Shown here piece by piece: positions 1 to 6,911 of a stretch of DNA of 64,000 nucleotides. The stretch comes from a virus. A program made the position numbers and the translations under genes. Below the pieces are notes generated by a model. That model saw only the letters and a list, made by a program, of their open reading frames with translations. It was not told the DNA's origin and made no database searches. Position 1 is the first letter of the stretch. The number at the start of each line of letters is the position of its first letter. The DNA lies in IMG/VR virus record IMGVR_UViG_3300045125_000140, positions 62,001-126,000 of that record, one strand, 5' to 3'.

Positions 1-200
1 GTATTCCGTACTATGGGTTATTTCACTCAAGCTGTGTCGAGGGGAAGGACACAGAGTGGGAAAGAGCATTATCTAAGATGCTCCTAGATCAGGACGTCCA
101 GATCGAGATAAATCCTGATCTACCGCTCGAGCCGGCGTTACTGGCTCTTTTCATCCCCGTCCGTGTGGCATGGGCTACCCACAAAAAACTGTGGATCCTG
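1..200. other. Non-coding left edge with small hairpins
   Basis: No convincing gene lies here. A 66-codon open frame from 78 has no ribosome binding site and no recognisable product. A hairpin GTGTC/GACAC sits at 34-52, and a GAGCC/GGCTC stem followed by four T at about 129-153 could be a weak terminator for a gene outside the window. The region ends at the promoter-like motif before the sigma gene. Confidence 0.4.
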
Positions 201-217
201 TGTCATAAGAAGAATAG
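184..217 (+). promoter_or_regulatory. Phage-type promoter motif, copy 1
   Basis: The string CATAAGAAGAATAG occurs at 204-217, about 70 bases before the sigma gene start. The same 14 bases recur at 18179-18192 before another plus-strand operon, with a close variant at 36175. An AAACTG-like block lies about 12 bases upstream. It does not resemble TTGACA/TATAAT. Recognition by one of the phage sigma factors is an inference. Confidence 0.45.
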
Positions 218-285
218 TGGGAGAATTATTACCTTCGCTACGAAGGCTATAAGCGTCCCCACCATGTATCAGGTATAGGAGGTAT

Positions 286-873
286 ATGCCTGAATTGTTT
301 AGTAAGAGGAGAGCGGAGCTGCAAAAAGAGCTCATGCTCAAAGTAAAGAATTCTGCGCCGGATGCGCAGGAAGCCGCGGCGCAGCTCTACATGGAGCTGA
401 AGCGAGCGGTGGCCGGAAAAGCACTGTCCGTCAGTCGAAGGCTGACGCCGGTGCTGGACGACCTCATCCAAGAGGTATTTCTGCGGATGTTGGACCGCAG
501 CAAGTTGTACGACCCTAAGTACAACGTGAACTCTTGGGTGATGAGAATCACCCGGAACATCTGCATCGATAAGATGCGGTATGAAAAGGTCCGGGAGACC
601 GAGGTGCTCCAGGACAAACCGTCCGCAATCGTCGAGGCCTCGAATCAAATCGAAGCCGACGAACAACGAGCTCTAATCGAACTCGGACTGAAAAAGCTTC
701 CGGAGACCCAGCAGCTGGTTCTTCGGAAGTATTACTTGGAAGGGGATAATCTTGAGGAGATTATCTCGAGCACCAAATTCAAGAAGGGGACCATAACCTG
801 CGCCATGTCGCGCGGGATTAAGGCTCTCCGAGAGAACCCGAATATCGGGAAGCTAGCGCCAGAGGTTGACTAG
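286..873 (+). CDS. RNA polymerase sigma factor, small sigma70-family type
   Basis: A 195-residue protein with two sigma modules. Region 2 is seen in DDLIQEVFLRML, then NSWVMRITRNICIDKMR (about residues 59-105), the usual core-binding and -10-reading helices. Region 4 is seen in LPETQQLVLRKYYLEG followed by a helix-turn-helix (about 140-182). The length and two-domain form resemble ECF or phage sigma factors, with no region 1 or 3. The start is fixed by GGAGG seven bases upstream. It is expected to redirect host RNA polymerase to phage promoters. It is one of three sigma genes in the window and has its own promoter-like motif upstream. Confidence 0.85.
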   Translation: MPELFSKRRAELQKELMLKVKNSAPDAQEAAAQLYMELKRAVAGKALSVSRRLTPVLDDLIQEVFLRMLDRSKLYDPKYNVNSWVMRITRNICIDKMRYEKVRETEVLQDKPSAIVEASNQIEADEQRALIELGLKKLPETQQLVLRKYYLEGDNLEEIISSTKFKKGTITCAMSRGIKALRENPNIGKLAPEVD

Positions 874-927
874 CGTTGGGCGCGTTTGGACGACCGCAAT
901 CCGTCCGAATGCGCCCTGAACCGATCC

Positions 928-1000
928 GCTTTCGTAGCCCAACGGCAGAGGCAGGAGACTTAAAATCTCCCAAGTGTGGGTTCGAGTCCCACCGAAAGCA
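928..1000 (+). tRNA. tRNA-Leu (TAA anticodon), short variable arm
   Basis: Cloverleaf: acceptor GCTTTCG/CGAAAGC, T8-A9, D arm, anticodon stem GGAGA/TCTCC with loop CTTAAAA (anticodon TAA), a five-base variable region, and T arm GTGGG-TTCGAGT-CCCAC, discriminator A, no encoded CCA. The anticodon predicts Leu (UUA), but bacterial Leu tRNAs normally have a long variable arm, which is absent. The charging identity is therefore uncertain. The last 26 bases are repeated at 1718. Confidence 0.85.
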
Positions 1001-1001
1001 T
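975..1001 (+). repeat. 27-base direct repeat, copy A (tRNA-Leu 3' end)
   Basis: The T arm and acceptor 3' strand of tRNA-Leu plus one base are repeated exactly at 1718-1744. The two copies bracket the HTH gene at 1054. A duplicated tRNA 3' end flanking a gene is the usual footprint of site-specific insertion into a tRNA gene, though recombination between tRNA genes would look the same. Confidence 0.85.
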
Positions 1002-1007
1002 GGGCCG

Positions 1008-1030
1008 CACGATATACGTACGGCTTTTTT
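1008..1030 (+). terminator. Weak terminator after tRNA-Leu
   Basis: An imperfect GCCG..CGGC stem followed by six T (1025-1030) directly downstream of tRNA-Leu. Mismatches in the stem make it a weak candidate. Confidence 0.35.
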
Positions 1031-1053
1031 ATCAAAGGAGTGAGACACTATTT

Positions 1054-1683
1054 ATGAAGTCTATTATCCATATCGAAAAGATCGAAGCTGAAGGTGTTGT
1101 GTTCCACAACATCAAAATCGAAATCGACAACATCAAGGCCCACCTCCCGGGACCGTGTCGTCCGAACCGGACTTCCACGTACCCGGGAGGTGGGCCTGCC
1201 GCAGAACCGGCCGCACCTCGCGACCGTCGAACGCTGAAAACGGCGTTGGCGGGTACGGGGCTCACCACTAAGCAGCTCGCCGATCTCTTCGGCGTATCTG
1301 TCTGGTCGATTCGGGCGTGGTGCTTGGGAGACAACCGCCCCAAGGACGAGAAGATCGCGAAAATCGCGCAACTTCTCGACATGACGCCGAAGGAGGTCTC
1401 GCGACTTCTTCCTCGACGTCGCCCGTCGCGTACTGCGGCGAAGCGCGTCATGCGAACCCGCAAGTCTCTCGGATACGCCATCGCGGCGTACCCGGATGGC
1501 CGGTTCGTGGCGAACGACGGCCACACGGCCGTGACGTTCACGGTTCGGAAGATGGGCCAGCGTACCGTTCTCGACCAAATCGAGACCGGTAAGGACAGCC
1601 CGCTTGGGAAGAAGATCGCGCGCGACGGCAAGATCAGCGGCTTCGGCCGCGTCTGCCAAGCGGCGCGACTGAACACTCTGTGA
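1054..1683 (+). CDS. HTH (Cro/C1-type) DNA-binding protein
   Basis: A 209-residue protein. The middle, about residues 66-112, reads as a Cro/C1 helix-turn-helix: TGLTTKQLADLFGVSVWSIR, then LGDNRPKDEKIAKIAQLLDM. An Arg-rich stretch follows (LLPRRRPSRTAAKRVMRTRK). The C-terminus has no recognised fold. AAAGGAG lies 13 bases before the ATG, a rather long spacing. The first 50 codons contain a perfect 15-base inverted repeat, so the true N-terminus may differ or overlap an RNA element. The gene sits between two copies of the tRNA-Leu 3' end. A transcription regulator is likely; its target is unknown. Confidence 0.65.
   Translation: MKSIIHIEKIEAEGVVFHNIKIEIDNIKAHLPGPCRPNRTSTYPGGGPAAEPAAPRDRRTLKTALAGTGLTTKQLADLFGVSVWSIRAWCLGDNRPKDEKIAKIAQLLDMTPKEVSRLLPRRRPSRTAAKRVMRTRKSLGYAIAAYPDGRFVANDGHTAVTFTVRKMGQRTVLDQIETGKDSPLGKKIARDGKISGFGRVCQAARLNTL
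1137..1196 (+). repeat. Perfect 15-base inverted repeat inside the HTH gene
   Basis: GGCCCACCTCCCGGG at 1137-1151 pairs perfectly with 1182-1196 across a 30-base loop that itself contains GTCCG/CGGAC. Such a strong hairpin inside the 5' part of a coding region is unusual. It may be an RNA control element or a transposed palindrome. Confidence 0.7.
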
Positions 1684-1717
1684 TCGACATCCTCAGAGCC
1701 CGACGGGGGCTGGTGAC

Positions 1718-1744
1718 TGTGGGTTCGAGTCCCACCGAAAGCAT
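1718..1744 (+). repeat. 27-base direct repeat, copy B (tRNA 3' fragment)
   Basis: Identical to 975-1001. No matching 5' acceptor strand (GCTTTCG) or anticodon arm precedes it, so this is a tRNA fragment and not a second tRNA gene. It lies at the left end of the structured RNA region. Confidence 0.8.
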
Positions 1745-2290
1745 CAGTGGCTTCTATCTTGAGAGGATCGGGGCGAGCTAAGGATAAATATCCAAGGCTC
1801 GTTAACCCAAAACTCTCGAGGTTACTGCGGCGAGCTCGCCGCGGGGAAACAAATTCGGACCATAAAATCCCTAGAATGCCCTACCCTCGAGGATCGCTCG
1901 AGGATAGGGCGCCTTCGGAGGTCCCCCTCCGACCAGGCTCGAGGAGCTTACGGGTCCCTCTGCCCGCGCGCACGGCTATTCTGGCGTAACCGCCAGATCG
2001 CCGTCGCGCGCGGGCAACGGTCCCCTACAGCTACCTCGAGCCCTGGTCTACGGGGGTAAGCACTGAAACCCGATCGAGGCACGTCGCAGGACGCGCATAT
2101 CGATCGGGGGCGGGAGTACTTAGTACTGCTGCCATCGGTTAAGCGATTATTATCGCTGCACGGCTTAACACGTGCGGCACCATTTTCCTCCGACCAGAGG
2201 AAGATCCTCTCTACCTCCGAGGATCGAGTTTGTGCAGAGGTCTTAACCTTTCAACTCTGCATATTCACTTCTCTGGTCGGACCTTACAAA
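1745..2290 (+). ncRNA. Large highly structured RNA candidate
   Basis: About 550 bases with no supported reading frame and an unusual density of long complementary arms: GCGGCGA/TCGCCGC (1827-1842); GCCCTA and CCTCGAG arms (1878-1910); TCGGAGG/CCTCCGA (1915-1932); a 118-base compound hairpin (1931-2048) with GACCAG/CTGGTC, CTCGAGG/CCTCGAG, TGCCCGCGCGC/GCGCGCGGGCA, ACGGC/GCCGT and CTGGCG/CGCCAG; CCCGATCG/CGATCGGG (2069-2108); AGCGAT/ATCGCT (2142-2157); and a three-way junction closed by CCGACCAGAG/CTCTGGTCGG (about 2189-2279) holding GATCCTC/GAGGATC and GCAGAG/CTCTGC. GOLLD and ROOL are known large ornate RNAs found next to phage tRNAs. Size and context fit that kind of element, but I cannot assign a family. 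The strand is inferred from the neighbouring tRNAs. Confidence 0.75.
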
Positions 2291-2303
2291 GGAGCGAGGT
2301 AAC

Positions 2304-2453
2304 ATGAGCGAAGAGGCTATTGTTTTGAAACAGCAAAATATGATCCTATCAGCGCGATTGTCCGAGCTCCAACGCGAGCTAGACAGCGCGCGGCAAACAA
2401 TTGCGATCTTGGAGACTCTTCTCCAAGACGCGACGCTCTCGGCTAAAAACTGA
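2304..2453 (+). CDS. Small coiled-coil protein, 49 aa
   Basis: A short frame beginning MSEEAIVLKQQNMILSARL, with GGAGCGAGG about six bases before the ATG. The sequence is almost entirely helical with heptad-like Leu/Ile spacing (LSELQRELDSA, ILETLLQDA), so a small coiled coil is likely. It directly follows the structured RNA. The function is unknown. Confidence 0.6.
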   Translation: MSEEAIVLKQQNMILSARLSELQRELDSARQTIAILETLLQDATLSAKN

Positions 2454-2456
2454 GGG

Positions 2457-2510
2457 CGGCCCAGGTGGTGGCACGGCCGCAAGGCTCCGGGTTCAACTCC
2501 CGGCTGGGAT
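2457..2510 (+). other. tRNA-like element lacking a full cloverleaf
   Basis: A perfect T arm CCGGG-TTCAACT-CCCGG is followed by CTGGG, which pairs with CCCAG about 50 bases upstream. Between them is only a GGCC-GCAA-GGCT hairpin. The total of about 53 bases is too short for a tRNA, and the anticodon arm is missing. A decayed tRNA or a tRNA-mimic structure would fit. Confidence 0.4.
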
Positions 2511-2519
2511 TTCAAGGAG

Positions 2520-2603
2520 GAGAGGGGCCCGTGGCCCAACCGGTCAGTATCATTGTTTGATGCTGGCGGAGCGACATTCCCACGCTTCCGGGTCACCCTC
2601 TCT
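2520..2603 (+). other. Structured segment with tRNA-like ends
   Basis: GAGAGGG pairs perfectly with CCCTCTC over 84 bases, the size of a long-arm tRNA. Inside is a CAGTATCA/TGATGCTG hairpin. No canonical T loop or purine at position 37 can be placed, so I do not call a tRNA. It may be a degenerate tRNA or part of the neighbouring structured RNA region. Confidence 0.3.
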
Positions 2604-2702
2604 TCTGTCCGTACACGGTACATCACTACGAGCTCACTCCGATTCCATTCTCTTCATTGGTTAGTGTTCGTTTCTCCTTTAACAAGTAGTGATGTGCCGC
2701 AT

Positions 2703-2776
2703 GTTCCCATAGCTCAGATGGATAGAGCATCGGATTTCTAATCCGACGGTCGCAGGTTCGAATCCTGCTGGGAACG
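2703..2776 (+). tRNA. tRNA-Arg (TCT anticodon)
   Basis: Complete cloverleaf: acceptor GTTCCCA/TGGGAAC, T8-A9, D stem GCTC/GAGC, anticodon stem TCGGA/TCCGA with loop TTTCTAA (TCT, reading AGA), T arm GCAGG-TTCGAAT-CCTGC. CCA is not encoded. Phage tRNAs for AGA often supplement a codon rare in the host. Confidence 0.95.
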
Positions 2777-2778
2777 TT

Positions 2779-2820
2779 GAGGTCCCGTGACTGATCAAGT
2801 AGATTAGCGCGGGACTTCTT
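2779..2820 (+). terminator. Hairpin after tRNA-Arg
   Basis: GAGGTCCCG (2779-2787) pairs with CGGGACTTC (2810-2818) with one G-T pair, followed by a short T-rich stretch. It is a plausible terminator of the tRNA transcript; the 22-base loop makes it less certain. Confidence 0.4.
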
Positions 2821-2834
2821 TCGTGGAGGTTAAC

Positions 2835-3140
2835 ATGAACCGTAATCTGTTGAAGCGCGCCGTCAAGGCCGCTACCGCCCGCGCGGCGGAAGAGTTCTCG
2901 GAAAAGTTGTTCCAACTCAATCTTCAAGCCTTCACTCTCGGTCTTCGGATCGAGGTGGTCGAAGGTCCGAAGTCGTTGAAGCCGGTGCGCCACCGCCCCG
3001 GAACGTGGCGTGGGAAACTCGGCGAGCGTGTTGACGCTCGCGGGTACCACGTCACCAAGGCGCGGCTCGCATCGATCGCAAATGCCCGCAAGGTGCGGGC
3101 AGCTCGGCACGCCGCCCGCAAGGCGGCCATGAAGGGATAA
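2835..3140 (+). CDS. Small basic protein of unknown function
   Basis: A 101-residue protein starting MNRNLLKRAVKAATARAAEE. GGAGG seven bases before this ATG decides the start over an upstream GTG in the same frame. It is rich in Ala, Arg and Lys, with a very basic C-terminus (NARKVRAARHAARKAAMKG). Nucleic-acid binding is plausible from charge alone. No family is recognised. The next gene begins one base after the stop. Confidence 0.65.
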   Translation: MNRNLLKRAVKAATARAAEEFSEKLFQLNLQAFTLGLRIEVVEGPKSLKPVRHRPGTWRGKLGERVDARGYHVTKARLASIANARKVRAARHAARKAAMKG

Positions 3141-3141
3141 T

Positions 3142-3594
3142 ATGTTATCCCCCGGGGATACGATGTACCAGCACCAGTACCCGGCAAGGGTACGGGGCGC
3201 TAAGGTGCATCTCACTGGACAGACGGTTGTCATATCCGGTGATTGTGTCCCCAACTCGTCCGTAGTCCGTCACGCGGTTGTCATGGCGCGACGGTCTACG
3301 AGGAAGCAGGCCAAGCACGCCGCGGTCGTGTTCGACCGAGGGCGTGTGGTCTGCTCGGCGGTCAACGCCGATAAGACGCATCCGCGTGGAGCTGGGCCAT
3401 ATACCCGGCTTCACGCGGAAGTGCGTGCCCTACTTAAAATTTTCCGTTATAGGAGTAATTTGAGTGGGCTGAAGTTATTGGTCGTTCGCGTGGACAACGA
3501 CCAAAAGACACGGACCAGCATGCCGTGTGTGGATTGCATCGCTTTAATTAAAAAGCTTGGAATCCAGGTTTGCTGGTCAGAAGGCGTGGAATAG
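3142..3594 (+). CDS. Zinc-dependent cytidine deaminase-like protein
   Basis: The C-terminal 100 residues have the cytidine/deoxycytidylate deaminase signature: HAEVRALL (zinc-binding His and catalytic Glu) and, 40 residues later, MPCVDCIALI (PCxxC, two zinc Cys). The strand KHAAVVFDRGRVVCSA before them fits the first strand of the fold. The roughly 47-residue N-terminal leader is unlike the family, and a later ATG at 3283 (MARRSTRKQAKH) may be the real start. The substrate could be a free nucleotide (dCMP or cytidine) or RNA. Position beside tRNAs and a structured RNA makes an RNA substrate thinkable but unproven. Confidence 0.6.
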   Translation: MLSPGDTMYQHQYPARVRGAKVHLTGQTVVISGDCVPNSSVVRHAVVMARRSTRKQAKHAAVVFDRGRVVCSAVNADKTHPRGAGPYTRLHAEVRALLKIFRYRSNLSGLKLLVVRVDNDQKTRTSMPCVDCIALIKKLGIQVCWSEGVE

Positions 3595-3687
3595 AGGGGA
3601 TGAAAATCTACACTGCAGATAGACAGATACGCTGACAGGCGTACCACGTCCTCCTGCACTCATCTCCCTCCTCCCGCCTGTTGGCGC

Positions 3688-3721
3688 GCGGGGCGCACAC
3701 AAATGCGCCCCGCACCTTTTT
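3688..3721 (+). terminator. Rho-independent terminator
   Basis: A perfect 10-base stem GCGGGGCGCA/TGCGCCCCGC with a six-base loop, then ACC and five T. It ends the tRNA/deaminase transcript 4-11 bases before the ribosome binding site of the next gene. Confidence 0.8.
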
Positions 3722-3731
3722 AGGAGGTACC

Positions 3732-4145
3732 ATGAACAAAGACAAATTAGACCTGATGTCGGATCCCGTTCGTCTGCTTGAAATGACCATGGATATCATG
3801 GCCAGCAAGTTAGCCGTAGAAATGGCTAAAACCCTAAAAGAAGTTCTGAACGACTACAAGATATTCGGGAGCGACCAAACGACTATGGAGTCTGACCCGA
3901 GAAAGAGCAAAGAGATTATGACGGAGGTACACTCCCGAATCTTGAAGTCGGAAGCTCACAAGGACATCAAAAAGATGTGGGACACCACTATCTCTGCAAT
4001 TCAGCTTCTGGGAGAAACGCCGGAGTCGTTCGGGCTGTATTCCGCGCTGACCAAGAGAATCTTGGACGGCAAGGTGCCAAACATCAGTTTTCAGAGCGTT
4101 CAGAGCGAGGACCAGAGCTCGTCGTCGGAGTCTGGTAAGTCGTAA
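3732..4145 (+). CDS. Unknown helical protein, 137 aa
   Basis: Starts MNKDKLDLMSDPVRLLEMTM behind a strong AGGAGG at 3722. It is mostly charged and helical, with a Ser/Glu-rich tail (SEDQSSSSESGKS). No domain is recognised. Its 3' end overlaps the convergent minus-strand gene by 46 bases, marking the border between the plus-strand RNA/sigma block and the minus-strand tail block. Confidence 0.7.
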   Translation: MNKDKLDLMSDPVRLLEMTMDIMASKLAVEMAKTLKEVLNDYKIFGSDQTTMESDPRKSKEIMTEVHSRILKSEAHKDIKKMWDTTISAIQLLGETPESFGLYSALTKRILDGKVPNISFQSVQSEDQSSSSESGKS

Positions 4146-4699
4146 GACGCGATGAGGCAGTCGGTTACGCAGAACTGGAGGTAATCAAAAATAACCTTCG
4201 GTACAAAACCGGCCGCCTCTATCTGCTTCTGCGCCGTGTACGCGTCTTGCTCAATCACAATTGTGGTTACGTCTTCGTCGAGATCGGCGCAGCACGTATA
4301 CCACCACGAGCAGAGCTTATCTAAAAGGTCTTCCCGGCCAACAGGGATAAGTCGAACAGAATCGACGCAAAGGTTTTCGCGGCAAACGTGCTCGTAACCT
4401 TTTCCGTCTTCCGGAGTCCACAACAATCCAGACTTGTTGTGGTGCTCCGGAATGACGGCGTCGACGTACGACACTGCAGGAATTATATTCGAGTAATCGA
4501 CCTTCTTAACCAGGAGGCGATAAACTCGATGGATGTTGAAGTCTTTATTTTTACTTGAAATACGTAGGAACGACATCAACTGATCCGACTCCACCGAGGA
4601 GGAGACGATCCGGTTCTTCGTATTAAATACTTGTTCCTGCGTGATTAGGGTCTGACTTTTCGGTCCCAGCGGCGTCGCGAAGTTTTCTGGATACATCAT
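4100..4699 (-). CDS. Unknown protein, 199 aa
   Basis: Starts MMYPENFATPLGPK, with AGGGGCGG close upstream. It shares 77 bases with the end of the preceding minus-strand gene in another frame. It is cysteine-containing (WWYTCCADLDED, FCVTDC) but without a clear metal motif. It is the last gene of the minus-strand tail block. Function unknown. Confidence 0.6.
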   Translation of the reverse strand: MMYPENFATPLGPKSQTLITQEQVFNTKNRIVSSSVESDQLMSFLRISSKNKDFNIHRVYRLLVKKVDYSNIIPAVSYVDAVIPEHHNKSGLLWTPEDGKGYEHVCRENLCVDSVRLIPVGREDLLDKLCSWWYTCCADLDEDVTTIVIEQDAYTAQKQIEAAGFVPKVIFDYLQFCVTDCLIASYDLPDSDDELWSSL

Positions 4700-5021
4700 C
4701 CGCCCCTACTGTAAATAGATCGGACAGCTTGCTGGAGTTCGGGATCTTGGAGATCTCTTCGGCCTCTTCTGGTGATCTGGGTACCAGAGCGGCAAGCTTT
4801 CCGGAGTCCGTAGTGTATACCACCGGGTTGAACGAAACCAAGTCCTGCACCCAACTATTTTGGCACCCGTCATCTCGGCACGTAAAGGAAAGCCGATTCT
4901 GAACGTGATGCGTCATGGCGCCGGACGGAAGAACTATTCTCGTTTGGCTAGTCACCGAGAATTCCCGGCAACCGCATTCAGGGCAGTCTGCGGGCCAGTT
5001 GGAAACCAATTTATAAGACAT
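4623..5021 (-). CDS. Zinc-ribbon protein
   Basis: A 132-residue protein. CPECGC near residue 14 and CRDDGC near residue 49 form a four-Cys zinc ribbon at the N-terminus. The rest is acidic and unrecognised. It lies downstream of the Ig/IPT-repeat protein in the tail block, with a good AGGAGG before the start. The role is unknown. Confidence 0.65.
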   Translation of the reverse strand: MSYKLVSNWPADCPECGCREFSVTSQTRIVLPSGAMTHHVQNRLSFTCRDDGCQNSWVQDLVSFNPVVYTTDSGKLAALVPRSPEEAEEISKIPNSSKLSDLFTVGADDVSRKLRDAAGTEKSDPNHAGTSI

Positions 5022-5049
5022 GCCTCCTCCTAATCGGCAACAAGACTTC

Positions 5050-5310
5050 TTAGAGTTTTCTCCAAGGAGTCTTTGTCTTTTTTGTGGCGACCAGCGCGCT
5101 CACGTGATAAAGCCACTGATTTTTAGTATGCTTTAACGAGATGAGTGTCGCCGCGCCCAGCTTGCTGTGGAACTCGCAAGAGAACGTGCCGTCCTCTCCG
5201 AACCTGATGGGGTCCGGAGCTGGGTCTTTAAAAACATCGAGCAGGCCAAGAACTAGTGCGTTACCTAGTTGAAGGCTGCCGGTGCAGGAGCAATCAAATT
5301 GGTAAGCCAC
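5050..5310 (-). CDS. Small unknown protein
   Basis: About 86 residues from a GTG at 5310 (VAYQFDCSCTGSLQLGN). The same frame stays open to 5367, but that part overlaps the true C-terminus of the Ig-like protein, whose stop is at 5324. No family is recognised. The C-terminus is basic (ATKKTKTPWRKL). Confidence 0.5.
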   Translation of the reverse strand: MAYQFDCSCTGSLQLGNALVLGLLDVFKDPAPDPIRFGEDGTFSCEFHSKLGAATLISLKHTKNQWLYHVSALVATKKTKTPWRKL

Positions 5311-5323
5311 GGTGTTATTTTCT

Positions 5324-6066
5324 TTAGACAACTGTGAAGGTGACCGGCGTCGAGGTTCCGCCACCAACTCCCCCGACGGACGGATTTTCTACGGTCATCA
5401 CTATAGAAGTTCCGACAGTGGCTTGTCAAGGTGTCTCGGAATAGTAAATGTTATTTGAGTGTCGCTCTGCGCCGATGGAGTAACTATCGTTACGGTTCCG
5501 CCGATGTCGAGGAGTACCGCAGTATCTGAATAGAAGCTGTACGACAAGCCTCCAGTAAGTGTTAAAGTTCTTGCGGTGCCTACCGGAATGGTTAAGTCGA
5601 CCGGAGGAGTAAACGTGGGAGCGTTTCTCACAACCGTGTAGGTAAATGCCGCAGAAGATCCGCCGCCGTTTCCGCCGATCGTGAAGTTTGAGATTACGAC
5701 CTCGAACGTGTTTCCGACAGTAAAGGTGGCGGCTCCTGAAGCTATGCCGAAGTTTTCGATTGTCGGAATATATCCGGGCGCGCTTCCGACGGTGACCGAC
5801 GGAGTTGAGGTCACACCGTTCTTGGTTATTGCGGTTTGTCCGTCTATAAACGCATACTGCGTTGCGCCCGTAAACGTATCAACTTTGTTTATGCCTTGCT
5901 GGACATAAAGAGCGGATCCCGTCGGGACAGTGAAGTCTGGGGCAATATTAACAACGGTAAAGTTGACGGTCGCGGACGGGCCGTTGCTCGGTGATGGGTT
6001 AGTTACTATAAGCGCGAGAACATCTTCGGGCGTAGTTACGGACGCGGCTCCGACGGTAAACGTCAA
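5324..6066 (-). CDS. Ig/IPT-repeat protein, C-terminal part (frame-broken)
   Basis: Continues the repeat protein at 6785-7912. The repeats are recognisable (NPSPSNGPSATVNFTVV, then FTPPVDLTIPVGTARTLTL). The frame breaks again near 5430, and the last repeat (MTVENPS ... STPVTFTVV) resumes in another frame to a stop at 5324. Undisturbed, the whole gene would span 5324-7912, about 860 residues. Confidence 0.6.
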
Positions 6067-6911
6067 GGTCGGGAGCGGGCCCGTGTCATCGAAGACGACG
6101 CCTGATGATAGTGTTGAACCGCCGAACGAGACCTCGACCCCGAGACGAACGAATACTCAGTAGTTCCTGTAAGGACAATTTCAACTTCCTCACCTACGTA
6201 TAGGTAGCTGCGGTTAACACCATCAACTGTGTAGGTAAACGTCGGCTGAGGGTTGGCAACCTCGAAGTTAACGACGGAGGAGTCGCCACCGCCTGGGGAC
6301 GGGTTCGTTACCTTAAGCGGAACGGTGGCCCCCGGTACGTCGGCCACCGAGTCGGGAATCGTAAAATCGAGCGTCGGTATGTAGTCCGGATCAGTGCCCG
6401 GTAAATAAGTTACAGGGGTGATCTCTGTAGTGTCGTTTACGAACACCTGGCTCGTTGGGTAGAACGCAAAGCTGTTTGTTCCGGTAAGGGTGACCGCGAG
6501 GGTGCCGTCGAACGGAATTATGAGGTCTTCGCCGGTAACCGGTTCGAAGTCCGGAACGGTGTGGATGACCGTTATGTTCTGAGGCGTAGACGAGCCGCCA
6601 CCCGGAGACGGGTTCGTGACAACGATCGGGAGAGAGATTCCGACGGAGTTGGTGAACGTATCCGGTATGGTGAACTCGAGCGTCGGGGCAACGCCGGCCG
6701 TGAATACTACAGGCGTTATAGGATCACCGTCGACCGTAACTGTTGACGTGGGGTATAGGGAGAATTCGGTAGTTCCCGTAACGGTCACGAGTTCCGATTC
6801 GCCATGAACGATCTCGTCATCAGCCAGCGGTTCGAGCGTCGGCGGGGCATATACGACGTCGAAGGTGAGCGACGTGGTTCCACCGCGAGGCGCTGGGTTG
6901 GTAAGCACCAT
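6063..6911 (-). CDS. Ig/IPT-repeat protein, middle part (frame-broken)
   Basis: Middle repeats of the same protein; in-frame coding extends upstream to about 7036. Each unit of about 85-95 residues carries TGTTEFSLYPTSTVTV-like and NPSPGGGSSTPQNITV-like segments. The frame is lost at about 6138-6141, in a run of four C on the plus strand; one more base restores it. Confidence 0.65.
   Translation of the reverse strand: MVLTNPAPRGGTTSLTFDVVYAPPTLEPLADDEIVHGESELVTVTGTTEFSLYPTSTVTVDGDPITPVVFTAGVAPTLEFTIPDTFTNSVGISLPIVVTNPSPGGGSSTPQNITVIHTVPDFEPVTGEDLIIPFDGTLAVTLTGTNSFAFYPTSQVFVNDTTEITPVTYLPGTDPDYIPTLDFTIPDSVADVPGATVPLKVTNPSPGGGDSSVVNFEVANPQPTFTYTVDGVNRSYLYVGEEVEIVLTGTTEYSFVSGSRSRSAVQHYHQASSSMTRARSRP

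Noticed and set aside
78-278. A 66-codon gene before the sigma factor
   Set aside because: No SD, no recognisable product, and it runs through a hairpin and the promoter-like motif.
1032-1676. Long minus-strand frames opposite the HTH gene
   Set aside because: GC-rich third positions keep them open; the plus strand has the HTH domain and an SD.
2520-2603. A class II tRNA gene
   Set aside because: The seven-base acceptor-like stem is perfect, but no T loop, no D-loop GG and a pyrimidine at position 37 rule out a normal tRNA.
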